A DNA stretch of 64,000 nt from Acidimangrovimonas sediminis (GCF_002871005.1 NZ_PHSN01000020.1:62001-126000), one strand, 5' to 3'; shown: positions 7,645 to 17,946, counted from the first letter of the stretch. Notes: generated by a model not told the origin, from the sequence alone. Numbers and translations: made by a program.

Positions 7645-9888
7645 ATGCGCGTCTCCCAGAACCTGCTCGCCCTCGCCGCCTTCGCGATCGCCGCGGTGCT
7701 CTGTTATGCTGGCGCGGTCTGGGGGGTCGGCGTGGTCGAGACCCGCTCGACCGAGATGGTGCACCAGCGGCTAAGCCAGGCCGGTCTCGACTGGGTCACG
7801 GTCACGCCGGACGGGTTGCAACTGCATCTCGGCGGCAAGGCCCCGGACGAAGCGGCGCGGTTCCGGGCGATCTCGGTCGCCAGTTCGCAGGTCGATCCCA
7901 ACCGGATCCAGGACGACATGAGCGTGACGCCGCCCAAGGCGATCCAGGCGCCGCGCTTCTCGGTGGAGCTGTTGCGCAACGAGAACGGGATCTCGCTGAT
8001 CGGGCTGGTGCCAGCGTCGACCGGTCACGACCCGATCCTCGACAAGGTCGACCCGGTGATGGGCAAGGACCGCGTCACCGACATGCTCGAGACCGCGGAT
8101 TATCCCGCGCCCGACGAGTGGTCGGACGCGCTGAGCTTCGGCCTTGAGGCGCTGGCGAAGCTGCCGCGCTCGAAGATCTCGATTTCCTCGGACCGGGTCT
8201 CCGTCACCGCGATCTCCGAGTCGCTGGCGGCCAAGCGCCGGATGGAGGCGGAGCTTGCGCAGATGGCGCCGAAGGGGCTGAAGCTGTCACTCGACATCTC
8301 GGCGCCGCGGCCGGTGATCACGCCGTTCACCCTGCGCTTCGTGATCGACGATTCGGGGCCGCGCTTCGATGCCTGCTCGGCCGATACCGACGACGCGCGG
8401 GCGCGCATCGTGGCGGCGGGCCGCAAGGCCGGGGTCGAGGGCAAGATCAGCTGCACCGTCGGCCTTGGCGTGCCGTCGCCGCAATGGGCCGAGGCAGCGG
8501 TCGAAGGGATCGACGCGGTGAAGACGCTGGGTCATGCCTCGGTCACCTTCTCGGATGCCGACGTGACGCTGCTGGCCGAGGCCTCGGTCGGGCAGGCGAA
8601 TTTCGACCGGGTGGTGGGCGACCTTCAGGCGCGGCTGCCCGATGTCTTTTCGCTCAAGGCGACGCTGGCCGAGAAGAAGGCGCAGAAGAAGGGCCCGGCC
8701 GAGTTCACTGCGACGCTGAGCGCGTCGGGGCAGGTGCAGATGCGTGGCCGGATCGGCAGCGCGCTGACCCGCGACGCGATCACCAGCTATGCCAGGGCGG
8801 CGTTCCCCGATGCCGGCGTCTACAACGCCACCCGCATCGACAAGGAATTGCCCGACGGGTGGCCGGTGCGGGTGCTGGCGGGGCTGCGGGCGCTGTCCTT
8901 CCTCGACCACGGCGCGCTTCTGGTGCGCAACGACACGGTGAACGTGAGCGGGGTCTCAGGGCACAAGGATGCCAGCGATCAGATCTCGCGCGTGCTGTCG
9001 GACAAGCTGGGGCAGGGCAAGGCATTCAAGATCTCGGTCCAGTACGACAAGAAGCTCGACCCGCTGGCGGGTCTGCCCAGCCCGCAGGAATGCGTCGACG
9101 GGGCCAACGCGATCCTCAAGAAGCACCAGATCACCTTCGATCCGGGCTCCGACCGGTTGGACGCGGCGGCGGCGAAGGTGATGGACGACCTCGCCGACGA
9201 GCTCAAGCAATGCACGCGGGTGCCGATGGAGATCGGCGGTTATACCGACAACCAGGGCCGGGCCGAGATGAACCTTGCCCTCAGCCAGAAGCGGGCGCAG
9301 GCGGTGGTGAACGGCCTGCTGTCGCGGCGCGTGCCGGTCGCGAATTTCCACGCCAAGGGCTATGGCGAGGCCGACCCGATCGCCGACAACTCGACCGAGG
9401 CGGGGCGCGAGGCGAACCGGCGGATCGAGTTCTCGCTGATCGACGCCGGAGGCGCCAAGAAGAGCGGCCAGACGGGTGATACATCCGGAGATGCCGCGGC
9501 CGCGAATGCTGAAGGCGGGAATGCTGCGGCCGGGGATGCCGGGGGCGGCGATACCGCAGGACCGGACGCCCAGGGGGGCGATCAGGGGGCGGATCAGGCG
9601 ACCGGCGACACGGACGGACAGGGCGCGGATCAGGTGGCGCCGGACAATCTGCCCGACGGGTCGGGAGACGACGGCGCGGATGTGGCCGGCCCCGCGCAGG
9701 CCGGTGATAAGGGGTCGGCCGATCAGGGCGCAGCCGACCAGGGGTCCGGCGATCAGACGTCCGGCGATCAGGCCGGGGCCCAAGTTGGGGCACAGGACGG
9801 CGGGTCGGTTCCATCGGCGGAGCCGGGCACGACGGATCAGGCGCCGAAGAAACCGACGGTGCGGCCGAAGCTCAGGCCAGCGAAATAA
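7645..9888 (+). CDS. OmpA-family peptidoglycan-associated protein with BON-like repeats
   Basis: A 747-residue envelope protein. Residues 5-29 form an uncleaved signal anchor. Residues about 30-480 hold repeated alpha/beta units like BON domains. Residues about 488-602 are an OmpA C-terminal domain (ITFDPGSDRL, then GGYTDNQG, NLALSQKRA and REANRRIEFS) that binds peptidoglycan. The last 145 residues are an Asp/Gln/Gly/Ala low-complexity tail (repeats of GDQ, GADQ, SADQ) ending in a basic KPTVRPKLRPAK. The domain plan resembles ArfA/OmpATb-type proteins. It is followed by a small coiled-coil membrane protein in the same direction. Exact role unknown; outer-layer stability is a reasonable guess. 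Confidence 0.85.
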   Translation: MRVSQNLLALAAFAIAAVLCYAGAVWGVGVVETRSTEMVHQRLSQAGLDWVTVTPDGLQLHLGGKAPDEAARFRAISVASSQVDPNRIQDDMSVTPPKAIQAPRFSVELLRNENGISLIGLVPASTGHDPILDKVDPVMGKDRVTDMLETADYPAPDEWSDALSFGLEALAKLPRSKISISSDRVSVTAISESLAAKRRMEAELAQMAPKGLKLSLDISAPRPVITPFTLRFVIDDSGPRFDACSADTDDARARIVAAGRKAGVEGKISCTVGLGVPSPQWAEAAVEGIDAVKTLGHASVTFSDADVTLLAEASVGQANFDRVVGDLQARLPDVFSLKATLAEKKAQKKGPAEFTATLSASGQVQMRGRIGSALTRDAITSYARAAFPDAGVYNATRIDKELPDGWPVRVLAGLRALSFLDHGALLVRNDTVNVSGVSGHKDASDQISRVLSDKLGQGKAFKISVQYDKKLDPLAGLPSPQECVDGANAILKKHQITFDPGSDRLDAAAAKVMDDLADELKQCTRVPMEIGGYTDNQGRAEMNLALSQKRAQAVVNGLLSRRVPVANFHAKGYGEADPIADNSTEAGREANRRIEFSLIDAGGAKKSGQTGDTSGDAAAANAEGGNAAAGDAGGGDTAGPDAQGGDQGADQATGDTDGQGADQVAPDNLPDGSGDDGADVAGPAQAGDKGSADQGAADQGSGDQTSGDQAGAQVGAQDGGSVPSAEPGTTDQAPKKPTVRPKLRPAK

Positions 9889-9948
9889 CGGTGAAGTGAC
9901 GCCCGCGCCGAGACGGGCGCGGTACGAGACGGGGAAGGAACGCACAGA

Positions 9949-10275
9949 ATGAACCGCACGGAATTCATCTTCGCCACGGCGATCATCCTTTTCGTGGCCT
10001 TCGCGCTTGGCTGGTTCGCGCATTGGCTGATCCACCGCTTCACCCGCGTGAGCCAGGCCGACGTGTCAGAGCTCGACAAGATGGCGCAGGACCTGCACGA
10101 GGCCGAGGAGACGCGCGACCAGGCGCTGACCTACATCCACGCCCGCGAGGCGGAGCTGACCAACCAGCTGTCGCAGACCGAGGCCGAACTGCGCGCGGCG
10201 ATGGACGGCCTGCGCGAAGCCCGCGCCGAGGCCGAGCACATGCGGGCCCATATCGACCGGTCGCTGAAGAGCTAG
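9949..10275 (+). CDS. Small membrane-anchored coiled-coil protein
   Basis: A 108-residue protein with an N-terminal membrane helix (about residues 6-27, FIFATAIILFVAFALGWFAH) and a long charged helix (about 38-106) with heptad-like Leu/Ala spacing, predicted to form a coiled coil facing the cytoplasm. It follows the OmpA-family gene by 60 bases on the same strand, with a GGAAGGAA ribosome site. The pairing suggests a shared envelope function, but no family name can be given. It converges with moaE. Confidence 0.75.
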   Translation: MNRTEFIFATAIILFVAFALGWFAHWLIHRFTRVSQADVSELDKMAQDLHEAEETRDQALTYIHAREAELTNQLSQTEAELRAAMDGLREARAEAEHMRAHIDRSLKS

Positions 10276-10300
10276 GGCCCCGTTATTGGCATTACTGGCG

Positions 10301-10753
10301 CTACCAGCGCTTCAGCGCGTCCTCGTCACTGTCCTTGGCGGCGACCCATTCGGCACCCTCCGCGGTGATCTCCTTCTTCCAGAACGGAGCGCGGGATTTC
10401 AGGTAATCCATCAGGAATTCCGCCGCGGCGAAGGCTTCGGCCCGGTGGCCGGCGGCGGTGGCGACCATCATGATCGGCTGCCCCGGGGCCAGCGCCCCGT
10501 AGCGGTGGATCACCAGGCAGTCGGTCAGATCCCAGCGGGTGCAGGCTTCGGCCGCGATCCCGGCGATCGCGCGTTCGGTCATGCCGGGGTAATGCTCGAT
10601 CTCCATCGCGGTCAGGTCGCCGCCCGCAAGGTCGCGCACCACGCCCGAGAAGGTGACGATGCCGCCGGTTCGGGGCTGCGCGCCGAAGGCGGCAAGCTCT
10701 GCCCCTGTGTCGAAGGTCTCCGTCTGCACCCGGATGCGCGGTGTGCAGGCCAT
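10301..10753 (-). CDS. moaE: Molybdopterin synthase catalytic subunit MoaE
   Basis: Large subunit of molybdopterin synthase, which inserts two sulfurs carried by MoaD into precursor Z in molybdenum cofactor synthesis. The 150 residues contain the family signature: GGIVTFSGVVRD (about 30-41), MEIEHYPGM (50-58), IHRYGALAPGQ (82-92) and LKSRAPFWKKE (118-128), the last with the catalytic Lys pair. It follows moaD with a 3-base gap, and pgsA lies upstream, the usual alphaproteobacterial order pgsA-moaD-moaE. Confidence 0.95.
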   Translation of the reverse strand: MACTPRIRVQTETFDTGAELAAFGAQPRTGGIVTFSGVVRDLAGGDLTAMEIEHYPGMTERAIAGIAAEACTRWDLTDCLVIHRYGALAPGQPIMMVATAAGHRAEAFAAAEFLMDYLKSRAPFWKKEITAEGAEWVAAKDSDEDALKRW

Positions 10754-10756
10754 GGC

Positions 10757-11005
10757 TCAGCCCCCCGTCATCGGCGGGAAGAAGGCCACCTCGCGCACGC
10801 CCATCAGCGGCGCGTCCATGTCGGTCAGCTCCTGGTCCAGGGCCACCCGGATCGCCGAGAGGTTCTCGAACGCGACGGCATAGCGCTCTTCGCGCGCGAC
10901 GAGTTCGGAGACCAGCTCGCGCACCGTGGCGGCCCCGGTCTCGACCGTCTCGCGCGGGGTGCCGATCCGTTCGCGCAGCCAGGCGAAATACAGGATCTCA
11001 GTCAT
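10757..11005 (-). CDS. moaD: Molybdopterin synthase sulfur carrier subunit MoaD
   Basis: An 82-residue ubiquitin-like protein that carries sulfur as a C-terminal thiocarboxylate to MoaE. It starts MTEILYFAWLRERIG, typical of MoaD, and ends FPPMTGG with the essential Gly-Gly. Its start overlaps the end of pgsA by 8 bases, and moaE follows immediately, so the three are one transcription unit with coupled translation. Confidence 0.95.
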   Translation of the reverse strand: MTEILYFAWLRERIGTPRETVETGAATVRELVSELVAREERYAVAFENLSAIRVALDQELTDMDAPLMGVREVAFFPPMTGG

Positions 11006-11603
11006 TCTTCGACCCCTTCAGGAAGGGCAGCGCCTTGAGGAAATAGTCGAGCCCGGTGACGAAGGTCAGCGCGGCGGCAACCCAGATCAGGACGAGGCCC
11101 GCGACCGTCGCCTCGGACGAGGTCCAGCGCATGACGCGTTCCTGCGTGTTCTCGACATAGCCGAGGCCGGTGCCGAGGAACAGCACGGCGATCGCCAGCA
11201 TCTGGAAGGTGGTCTTCCACTTGGCAAGCTTCGTGACCTTGAGAAGCCCCGCCTTGTCGCCCAGGTATTCGCGCAGCCCCGAGACGAAGACCTCGCGGAA
11301 GAGGATCACCGTGGCGGGCAGGATGAGCCAGGGGTTCATGCCGGAGTAGCCGGTGATCACGACGAGGGCGATCACCACCATCGCCTTGTCGGCGATCGGA
11401 TCCAGCATGGCGCCGAATTTCGATTCCTGCTGCCAGCGGCGCGCGAGGTAGCCGTCGATCCAGTCGGTGACCGAGGCGATGACGAAGAGTGCCAGCGCGA
11501 ACCAGTCTGCCGCCGGGCGGGCAAAGTACAGGAACATCACCGGTACGCCGGGGGCCGCGAACAGCCGCAGCACGGTCAGGGCATTGGGAATCCACCATCT
11601 CAT
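10998..11603 (-). CDS. pgsA: CDP-diacylglycerol--glycerol-3-phosphate 3-phosphatidyltransferase
   Basis: Membrane enzyme making phosphatidylglycerol phosphate from CDP-diacylglycerol and glycerol-3-phosphate. The 201-residue protein carries the CDP-alcohol phosphotransferase motif (D-x2-D-G-x2-A-R-x8-G-x3-D-x3-D) spread over DWIDGYLARRW and SKFGAMLDPIADK (about 45-73), plus several membrane helices. In many alphaproteobacteria uvrC precedes pgsA; here the choline transport operon does instead. The upstream gap to choV holds one copy of the TATTT-core repeat. Confidence 0.95.
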   Translation of the reverse strand: MRWWIPNALTVLRLFAAPGVPVMFLYFARPAADWFALALFVIASVTDWIDGYLARRWQQESKFGAMLDPIADKAMVVIALVVITGYSGMNPWLILPATVILFREVFVSGLREYLGDKAGLLKVTKLAKWKTTFQMLAIAVLFLGTGLGYVENTQERVMRWTSSEATVAGLVLIWVAAALTFVTGLDYFLKALPFLKGSKND

Positions 11604-11682
11604 GGCATCTACCTAGTGCGAAGCCGGTCGGCAGGGAAGGGGGGCAATGTCACCTGAGGCGGCGCGGCAGGGTGCGGGGGCT

Positions 11683-11710
11683 GCGTATTTTGGGAACAAT
11701 GAAAGGCAGG
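11683..11710 (+). repeat. TATTT-core intergenic repeat, copy A1
   Basis: The core GCGTATTTTGGGAACAATGA followed by AAGGCAGG lies between choV (ending at 11724, minus) and pgsA (starting at 11603, minus). Nearly identical copies occur at 17864-17891 (+) and 41121-41146 (-). No hairpin of the kind seen in the C and D copies flanks this one. Confidence 0.75.
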
Positions 11711-11723
11711 GGCGGCAGGAGCG

Positions 11724-12763
<1,040 letters not shown>

Positions 12764-12767
<4 letters not shown>

Positions 12768-13597
12768 TTGCGCGTCACCCTCAGCATGCGATCCAGAAGT
12801 ACCGCCACCACGACGATGATGAAGCCCGATTCGAACCCGAGGGCGGTGTTCACAGACCCGAGCGCCCGCACCACCGGCACGCCAAGGCCGTCGGCGCCGA
12901 CGTAGGCCGCGATCACGACCATGGAGAGCGAGAGCATGATGGTCTGGTTCAGCCCGGTCATGATCTGGGGGAAGGCGTAGGGAAGTTCGACCTTCCACAG
13001 CCGCTGGTGCGGGGTGGCGCCGAAGGCGGTGGCGGCCTCGGTCAGCGCGCTTGGGGTGTTGACGATGCCCAGCTGCGTCAGGCGAATGGGGGCGGGCAGG
13101 ACGAAGATCACCGTGGCGATCAGGCCCGGCACCATGCCGAGGCCGAAGAAGATGATCGCGGGGATCAGGTAGACGAAGGGCGGCAGCGTCTGCATCAGGT
13201 CGAGCACCGGCGAGACCACGGCGTAAAGCCGGGGGCGGTGCGCCACGAAGATGCCGATCGGCACGCCGAGGCCCATGCAGACGACGCAGGCCGACAGCAC
13301 CAGCGTCAGGCTTTCCGTGGTCTGCACCCAGTAGCCCTGGTTCAGGATGAAGAGGAAGGCGACCAGCACGAGGAGGCAGGTCTTCCACGATTTCTGCAGC
13401 ACCCAGGTCAGCGCCACGAAGACCGCGACGATGACCAGGGGCGGCGGCGATTGCAGGCACCACAGGATCGCGTCGATCATGGTTTCCATGACGGTCGAGA
13501 GGCCATCGAAGAACCATGTCGCATGGCCCTGAAGCCAGTCGAAGGCGACCTCTGCGGTCTTCCCTACCGGAATCTTGGTGTCGGTGATCCAGTTCAT
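12764..13597 (-). CDS. choW: Choline ABC transporter permease
   Basis: Inner-membrane permease of the choline importer, 277 residues with about six to seven membrane helices. The cytoplasmic EAA loop that contacts the ATPase reads EAATAFGATPHQRLWKVELP (about 187-206). The N-terminal stretch before the first helix (FDWLQGHATWFFDGLS) is usual for ProW/ChoW proteins. It overlaps choV by four bases and follows choX after a 127-base gap. Confidence 0.92.
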
Positions 13598-13724
13598 CGC
13601 GCGTCCCCCGTATCGGCCCGGTGGTGAATGGGTCAGTCAGGTCTTGTGGCTCCGTTCGGGCGGAACCTTATGCAAGGGACCCCGGGCGCGCCGTGCGCCG
13701 GGGCCCCGAGACGTCAGGCCGGAG

Positions 13725-14672
13725 TTACATCCCCAGCGCCTTGTCGACCGCTGCGACTGCGTCGCCGCCGTCCTTGGTGGTCACGCCCTTCAGCCAGGGC
13801 TTGATCGCATCCGGGTGGGCCTTCAGCCATTCCTTGGCGGCGGCCTGCGGCTGTTCCCCGTCATCGAGGATCTTGCCCATGATGGTGTTTTCCATGTCGA
13901 GCGTGAAGGACAGGTTTTCCAGCATCTTGCCGACGTTCGGGCATTCCTTGACATAGCCGGCGCGGGTGTTGGTGTAGACCGTGGCGCCGCCGTAGTTCGG
14001 ACCGAAGTAATCGTCACCGCCTGACAGGTAGGTCATGTGGAACTTGGTGTTCATCGGATGCGGCTCCCACCCCAGGAACACGATCGGCTTCTCACGCTTG
14101 TCGGCGCGGGCGACCTGCGCCAGCATCCCCTGTTCCGAGCTTTCGACAAGCTTGATGTCCTTCATCCCGAAGGCATCCTTCTTGATCATGCTCAGGATCA
14201 GGCGGTTGCCGTCGTTGCCCGGCTCGATGCCGTAGATCTTGCCGTCCAGCTCATCCGCGTGCTTGGCGATGTCGGCGAAGGTCTTGATGCCGAGCTTGGC
14301 GCCGTATTCGTTGGTTGCCAGCGTGTACTTGGCGCCCTCGAGGTTGGCGCGCACGGTGTCGACCGTGCCCTTTTCCTTGTAGGGTTTGATGTTGGCTTCC
14401 ATCGACGGCATCCAGTTGCCGAGGAAGACGTCGACATCGCCCTTGGCCATGGATTGGTAGGTCACGGGGACGGACAGCTGCTTGATGTCGGTCTTGTAGC
14501 CCATGGCGTCGAGCATGAAGGTCGTCACCGCGGTGGTCGAGGTGATGTCGGTCCAGCCAACGTCGGAGAAGGTCACGTCGTCGCAGCCCTTTGCAAGGGC
14601 GGGGGTGGCGGCCAGCGGCAGGGCGAGGGCAAGCCCCGCGATCATGGCCAGGAACGTCGAACGGATGGTCAT
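13725..14672 (-). CDS. choX: Choline-binding periplasmic protein
   Basis: Substrate-binding protein of the importer, 315 residues, OpuAC family. A signal peptide is clear (MTIRSTFLAMIAGLALALPL..ALA, cleavage near residue 27). The mature part begins KGCDDVTFSDVGWTDITSTT, matching ChoX of rhizobia, and keeps the Trp/Tyr-rich pieces likely to form the aromatic cage for the trimethylammonium group (GNWMPSME, FLGWEPHPM, DDYFGPNYGG). It is the first gene of choXWV and is divergent from betI across a 206-base region carrying a palindrome. Confidence 0.93.
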   Translation of the reverse strand: MTIRSTFLAMIAGLALALPLAATPALAKGCDDVTFSDVGWTDITSTTAVTTFMLDAMGYKTDIKQLSVPVTYQSMAKGDVDVFLGNWMPSMEANIKPYKEKGTVDTVRANLEGAKYTLATNEYGAKLGIKTFADIAKHADELDGKIYGIEPGNDGNRLILSMIKKDAFGMKDIKLVESSEQGMLAQVARADKREKPIVFLGWEPHPMNTKFHMTYLSGGDDYFGPNYGGATVYTNTRAGYVKECPNVGKMLENLSFTLDMENTIMGKILDDGEQPQAAAKEWLKAHPDAIKPWLKGVTTKDGGDAVAAVDKALGM

Positions 14673-14821
14673 CGGTCAGGCTCCCTGTCTTTGTCGGTTT
14701 CGGTCTTGTTCTGCTACGGTCGCATGCACGGCCGGCGCGTGGCCCGCAGCGGCATTGCGCCGCAACCCTAGCGCGCGGCCCCTAGCATGCAAGCGCGGTT
14801 TCGGATTGCAAGGGCTTCTTG

Positions 14822-14835
14822 ATTGACGAGTCAAT
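14822..14835. promoter_or_regulatory. Probable BetI operator
   Basis: Perfect palindrome ATTGAC-GA-GTCAAT lies 43 bases before the betI start, in the divergent region between choX and betI. BetI of E. coli binds a palindrome of this general form (ATTGxx..xxCAAT) in its own divergent control region and is released by choline. A TTGCAA at 14806-14811 could serve as a -35 box, placing the palindrome over the -10 region. Assignment is by position and symmetry only. Confidence 0.6.
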
Positions 14836-14878
14836 AAACGATGCGCTAGCCACGGGACGAAGCGAACAGGAGAAGACG

Positions 14879-15496
14879 ATGCCACGGCTCGGGATGGAAC
14901 CCATTCGCAAGGCGGCCCTCGTGGAGGCGACGATCACCGAGATCGGCCGCGCCGGCAGCCTTGATGTCACGGTGGCGCAGATCGCGCGCCGGGCCGGGGT
15001 GTCCTCGGCGCTGGCGCATCATTACTTCGGATCCAAGGAGCAGCTTTTCCTTGCCGCGATGCGCCACATCCTGTCGCTCTACGGTGCCGAGGTGCGCGGC
15101 GCCCTGGCTGTGGCCGATACCCCGGCCGAGCGTCTGCGCGCGGTGATCCGGGCGTCGTTCGCGGCGTCGAGCTTCCGGCGCGAGGTGATCGGGGCCTGGC
15201 TGAACTTCTATGTTCTGGCCCAGACCGTGCCCGAGGCGCAGCGACTTCTCAGGATCTACCAGATCCGGCTGGCGTCGAACCTGCGCGGGCCGCTCCGGCG
15301 GGTCGCCCCCGGCCGCGAGGTGGCACTGGCAGACGGCCTTGGCGCGATGATCGACGGCGCCTACCTGCGCGAGGTTCTGGGGGCCACGCCCCCCGACGGG
15401 GCGCAGGCGGCGGCGATGGTGCTGGGCTATCTCGAGGCCGAACTGGCCCGGACGCCGCAGCCGCGACAGCAACCCCAGGAAGGAGGTGCGGCATGA
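14879..15496 (+). CDS. betI: Choline-responsive repressor BetI
   Basis: TetR-family repressor of choline-to-betaine genes. The 205-residue reading from ATG 14879 begins MPRLGMEPIRKAALVEATIT, the standard BetI N-terminus, with AGGAG seven bases upstream; a longer frame from a TTG at 14819 is not credible. The HTH covers about residues 26-47 (VAQIARRAGVSSALAHHYFG). It overlaps the next gene by four bases, and betA follows, so it is the first gene of betI-GST-betA. Confidence 0.95.
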   Translation: MPRLGMEPIRKAALVEATITEIGRAGSLDVTVAQIARRAGVSSALAHHYFGSKEQLFLAAMRHILSLYGAEVRGALAVADTPAERLRAVIRASFAASSFRREVIGAWLNFYVLAQTVPEAQRLLRIYQIRLASNLRGPLRRVAPGREVALADGLGAMIDGAYLREVLGATPPDGAQAAAMVLGYLEAELARTPQPRQQPQEGGAA

Positions 15497-16140
15497 TCCG
15501 GATCCTCGGACGCGCGACCTCGTCCAACGTGCAGGCGGTGATGTGGGGCGTGGGCGAGCTTGGCCTCGCGCATGAGCGGCTGGACTATGGTCACGTTTTC
15601 GGCGGGACCGACACGCCCGAGTTCCGGGCGATGAATCCCAACGGCCTTGTCCCGGTGCTGGTGGACGGCGACCTGACGATGTTCGAAAGCTGCGCGATCC
15701 TGCGCTATCTCGCCGCACGCTATGGTGATGGCGGGGCGTTCTGGCCCGCCGACCCAGTGGCCCGCGCGCCTGTCGACATGTGGGCCGAGTGGGGCAAGAC
15801 CTCGTTCAACGCGGCCTTCACCGGGCCGATCTTCTGGCTGCGCGTGCGCACTGCCGCGAAGGACCGAGACGAGGCCGCGCTGGCGCGCAACCTTGCCACA
15901 TTCGAGGCGCGTCTCGACATCCTCGAGGGGCAGATCGGGGCCGGGCCCTGGGTCTGCGGCGCGGCGTTCACGCTTGCCGACATCGTCATCGGTCACGTGC
16001 TTTACCGCTGGTTCGACATCGACGTGCCGCGCAGGCCCCGCCCGGTGATCGAGGCCTATCACGAGCGGCTCAGGGCCCGTCCGGCCTTCGCCGAGCACGT
16101 GATGATCTCCTATGACATACTGAAGGTGGAGGGCGCATGA
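15493..16140 (+). CDS. Glutathione S-transferase family protein
   Basis: A 215-residue cytosolic GST. The thioredoxin-like N-terminal domain has SSNVQAVMW (10-18, the likely GSH-activating Ser), NPNGLVPVL (48-56) with the cis-Pro, and [11 protein letters not shown] (64-74). The all-helical C-terminal domain includes [15 protein letters not shown]. It lies between betI and betA with four-base overlaps at both ends, exactly where betaine aldehyde dehydrogenase (betB) is found in most choline operons. A role in handling reactive betaine aldehyde or formaldehyde-type by-products is possible but not shown. Confidence 0.88.
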   Translation: MIRILGRATSSNVQAVMWGVGELGLAHERLDYGHVFGGTDTPEFRAMNPNGLVPVLVDGDLTMFESCAILRYLAARYGDGGAFWPADPVARAPVDMWAEWGKTSFNAAFTGPIFWLRVRTAAKDRDEAALARNLATFEARLDILEGQIGAGPWVCGAAFTLADIVIGHVLYRWFDIDVPRRPRPVIEAYHERLRARPAFAEHVMISYDILKVEGA

Positions 16141-17810
16141 TGGAAGCCGATTACGTCATCGTCGGCGCCGGCTCCGCCGGTTGCGCGCTTGCCTACCGCC
16201 TGGCCGAGGCCGGGCGCGAGGTTCTGGTGATCGAACATGGCGGCACCGATGCCGGGCCGTTCATCCAGATGCCGGCGGCGCTCAGCTATCCGATGAACAT
16301 GTCGCGCTATGACTGGGGCTACCAGTCCGAGCCCGAGCCGCACCTCGGCGGGCGCCGCATCGCCGTGCCGCGGGGCAAGGTGATCGGCGGGTCGTCCTCG
16401 ATCAACGGGATGGTCTACGTGCGCGGCCATGCCCGCGACTATGACCACTGGGCCGAGCAGGGGGCGACCGGCTGGGGCTATGCCGACGTGCTGCCCTATT
16501 TCAAGCGGATGGAGCATTGGCACGGCGACGAGGCGGGCAAGGGCGGCGGCGATGCCGACTGGCGCGGCACGGAGGGCCCCCTGCACATCTCGCGCGGGCC
16601 ACGGAAAAACCCGCTGTTCCATGCCTTCGTCGAGGCCGGGCGCGAGGCCGGTTACCCGGTGACCGACGACTACAATGGCCGCCAGCAGGAGGGCTTTGGC
16701 CCGATGGAGGCAACGATCTGGCGCGGCCGGCGCTGGTCGGCCGCGAATGCCTATCTCAAGCCTGCGCTGAAGCGGCGGAACGCCACGCTGGTGCGGGCGC
16801 TCGCGCAGAAGGTGGTGATCGAGGAAGGCCGCGCCACCGGGGTCGAAGTGATCCGGGGTGGCACGCGCGAGGTGATCCGGGCGCGGCGCGAGGTGATCCT
16901 TGCGGCCTCGTCGGTCAACACGCCGAAGCTTCTGATGCTGTCGGGCATCGGCCCCGCCGCGCATCTGGCCGAGCACGGGATCGAATTGGTGGCGGATCGT
17001 CCCGGCGTCGGGGCGAACCTGCAGGACCACCTCGAGATCTATCTTCAGATGGCGGCGACGCAGCCGATCACGCTCTTCAAGTACTGGAACCTGTTTGGCA
17101 AGGCGCTGATCGGGGCGCAGTGGCTGTTCACCAAGGGCGGCGGTCTTGGCGGGTCCAACCAGTTCGAGAGCGCGGCCTTCATCCGCTCGCGCGCAGGCAT
17201 CGAATATCCCGACATCCAGTACCACTTTCTGCCGATCGCGGTGCGCTATGACGGCAAGGCCGCGGCCGAGGGGCATGGCTTCCAGGCCCATGTCGGGCCG
17301 ATGCGGTCGAAGTCGCGCGGGTCGGTCACGCTCCGGTCCGCCGATCCGGCCGAGGCACCGGTGATCCGCTTCAACGCCATGTCCCAGCCCGAGGATTGGG
17401 AGGAGTTCCGCGCCTGCGTCCGGCTGACGCGCGAGATCTTCGCCCAGCCGGCGTTCAAGCCCTTCGCCGGGCACGAGATCCAGCCGGGTGCCGCGCTGCA
17501 ATCGGATGACGAGATCGACGGTTTCATCCGCGAACACGCGGAAAGCGCCTATCACCCCTGCGGCACGGCCCGGATGGGGCGCGCGGCGGATCCGGGCGCG
17601 GTGGTCGACCCGGAATGCCGTGTGATCGGGGTCGAGGGGCTGCGCGTCGCGGACAGCTCGATCTTCCCGCGCATCACCAACGGCAACCTCAACGGCCCGT
17701 CGATCATGGTGGGCGAGAAGGCGGCGGATCACATCCTTGGCCAAGGCATGCTGGCGCCGGGCAATGCCGAGCCGTGGATCAACCCCGACTGGCGGGTCTC
17801 GCAGCGGTAG
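16137..17810 (+). CDS. betA: Choline dehydrogenase BetA
   Basis: FAD-dependent GMC oxidoreductase that oxidises choline to betaine aldehyde, and in some species on to glycine betaine, with electrons passed to the respiratory chain. The 557 residues start with the dinucleotide motif [18 protein letters not shown] (8-25). Both GMC signatures are seen: [20 protein letters not shown] (about 79-98) and the region [18 protein letters not shown] (about 257-274). The active-site His is in [11 protein letters not shown] (about 471-481). Last gene of betI-GST-betA. Confidence 0.95.
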   Translation: MMEADYVIVGAGSAGCALAYRLAEAGREVLVIEHGGTDAGPFIQMPAALSYPMNMSRYDWGYQSEPEPHLGGRRIAVPRGKVIGGSSSINGMVYVRGHARDYDHWAEQGATGWGYADVLPYFKRMEHWHGDEAGKGGGDADWRGTEGPLHISRGPRKNPLFHAFVEAGREAGYPVTDDYNGRQQEGFGPMEATIWRGRRWSAANAYLKPALKRRNATLVRALAQKVVIEEGRATGVEVIRGGTREVIRARREVILAASSVNTPKLLMLSGIGPAAHLAEHGIELVADRPGVGANLQDHLEIYLQMAATQPITLFKYWNLFGKALIGAQWLFTKGGGLGGSNQFESAAFIRSRAGIEYPDIQYHFLPIAVRYDGKAAAEGHGFQAHVGPMRSKSRGSVTLRSADPAEAPVIRFNAMSQPEDWEEFRACVRLTREIFAQPAFKPFAGHEIQPGAALQSDDEIDGFIREHAESAYHPCGTARMGRAADPGAVVDPECRVIGVEGLRVADSSIFPRITNGNLNGPSIMVGEKAADHILGQGMLAPGNAEPWINPDWRVSQR

Positions 17811-17863
17811 GGGCCCACGGCCGCGCCCGAGGCCCCGCCGCCCCGCGTGCGGCGAGGGGATTT

Positions 17864-17891
17864 GCGTATTTGCGGAACAATGAAAGGCAGG
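17864..17891 (+). repeat. TATTT-core intergenic repeat, copy A2
   Basis: GCGTATTTGCGGAACAATGA plus AAGGCAGG, about 55 bases after the betA stop on the same strand. It differs from copy A1 at only two positions in 28. It lies just upstream of the FNR-type box at 17933. Confidence 0.75.
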
Positions 17892-17932
17892 GGGCCGAGA
17901 CGGTGGGGGCGTTCGGGCCCGGTCGCGCCGGT

Positions 17933-17946
17933 TTGACACGGGTCAA
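17933..17946 (+). promoter_or_regulatory. FNR/CRP-family binding site upstream of the DUF465 gene
   Basis: TTGAC-ACGG-GTCAA is a perfect 14-base palindrome of the FNR/DNR half-site type. Its centre is 41.5 bases before a start point near 17981, and a weak -10 (TAGCCT, 17969-17974) fits that spacing, the layout of a class II FNR-activated promoter. The gene's ATG is at 18007 with an AGGAGG site. Confidence 0.6.
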
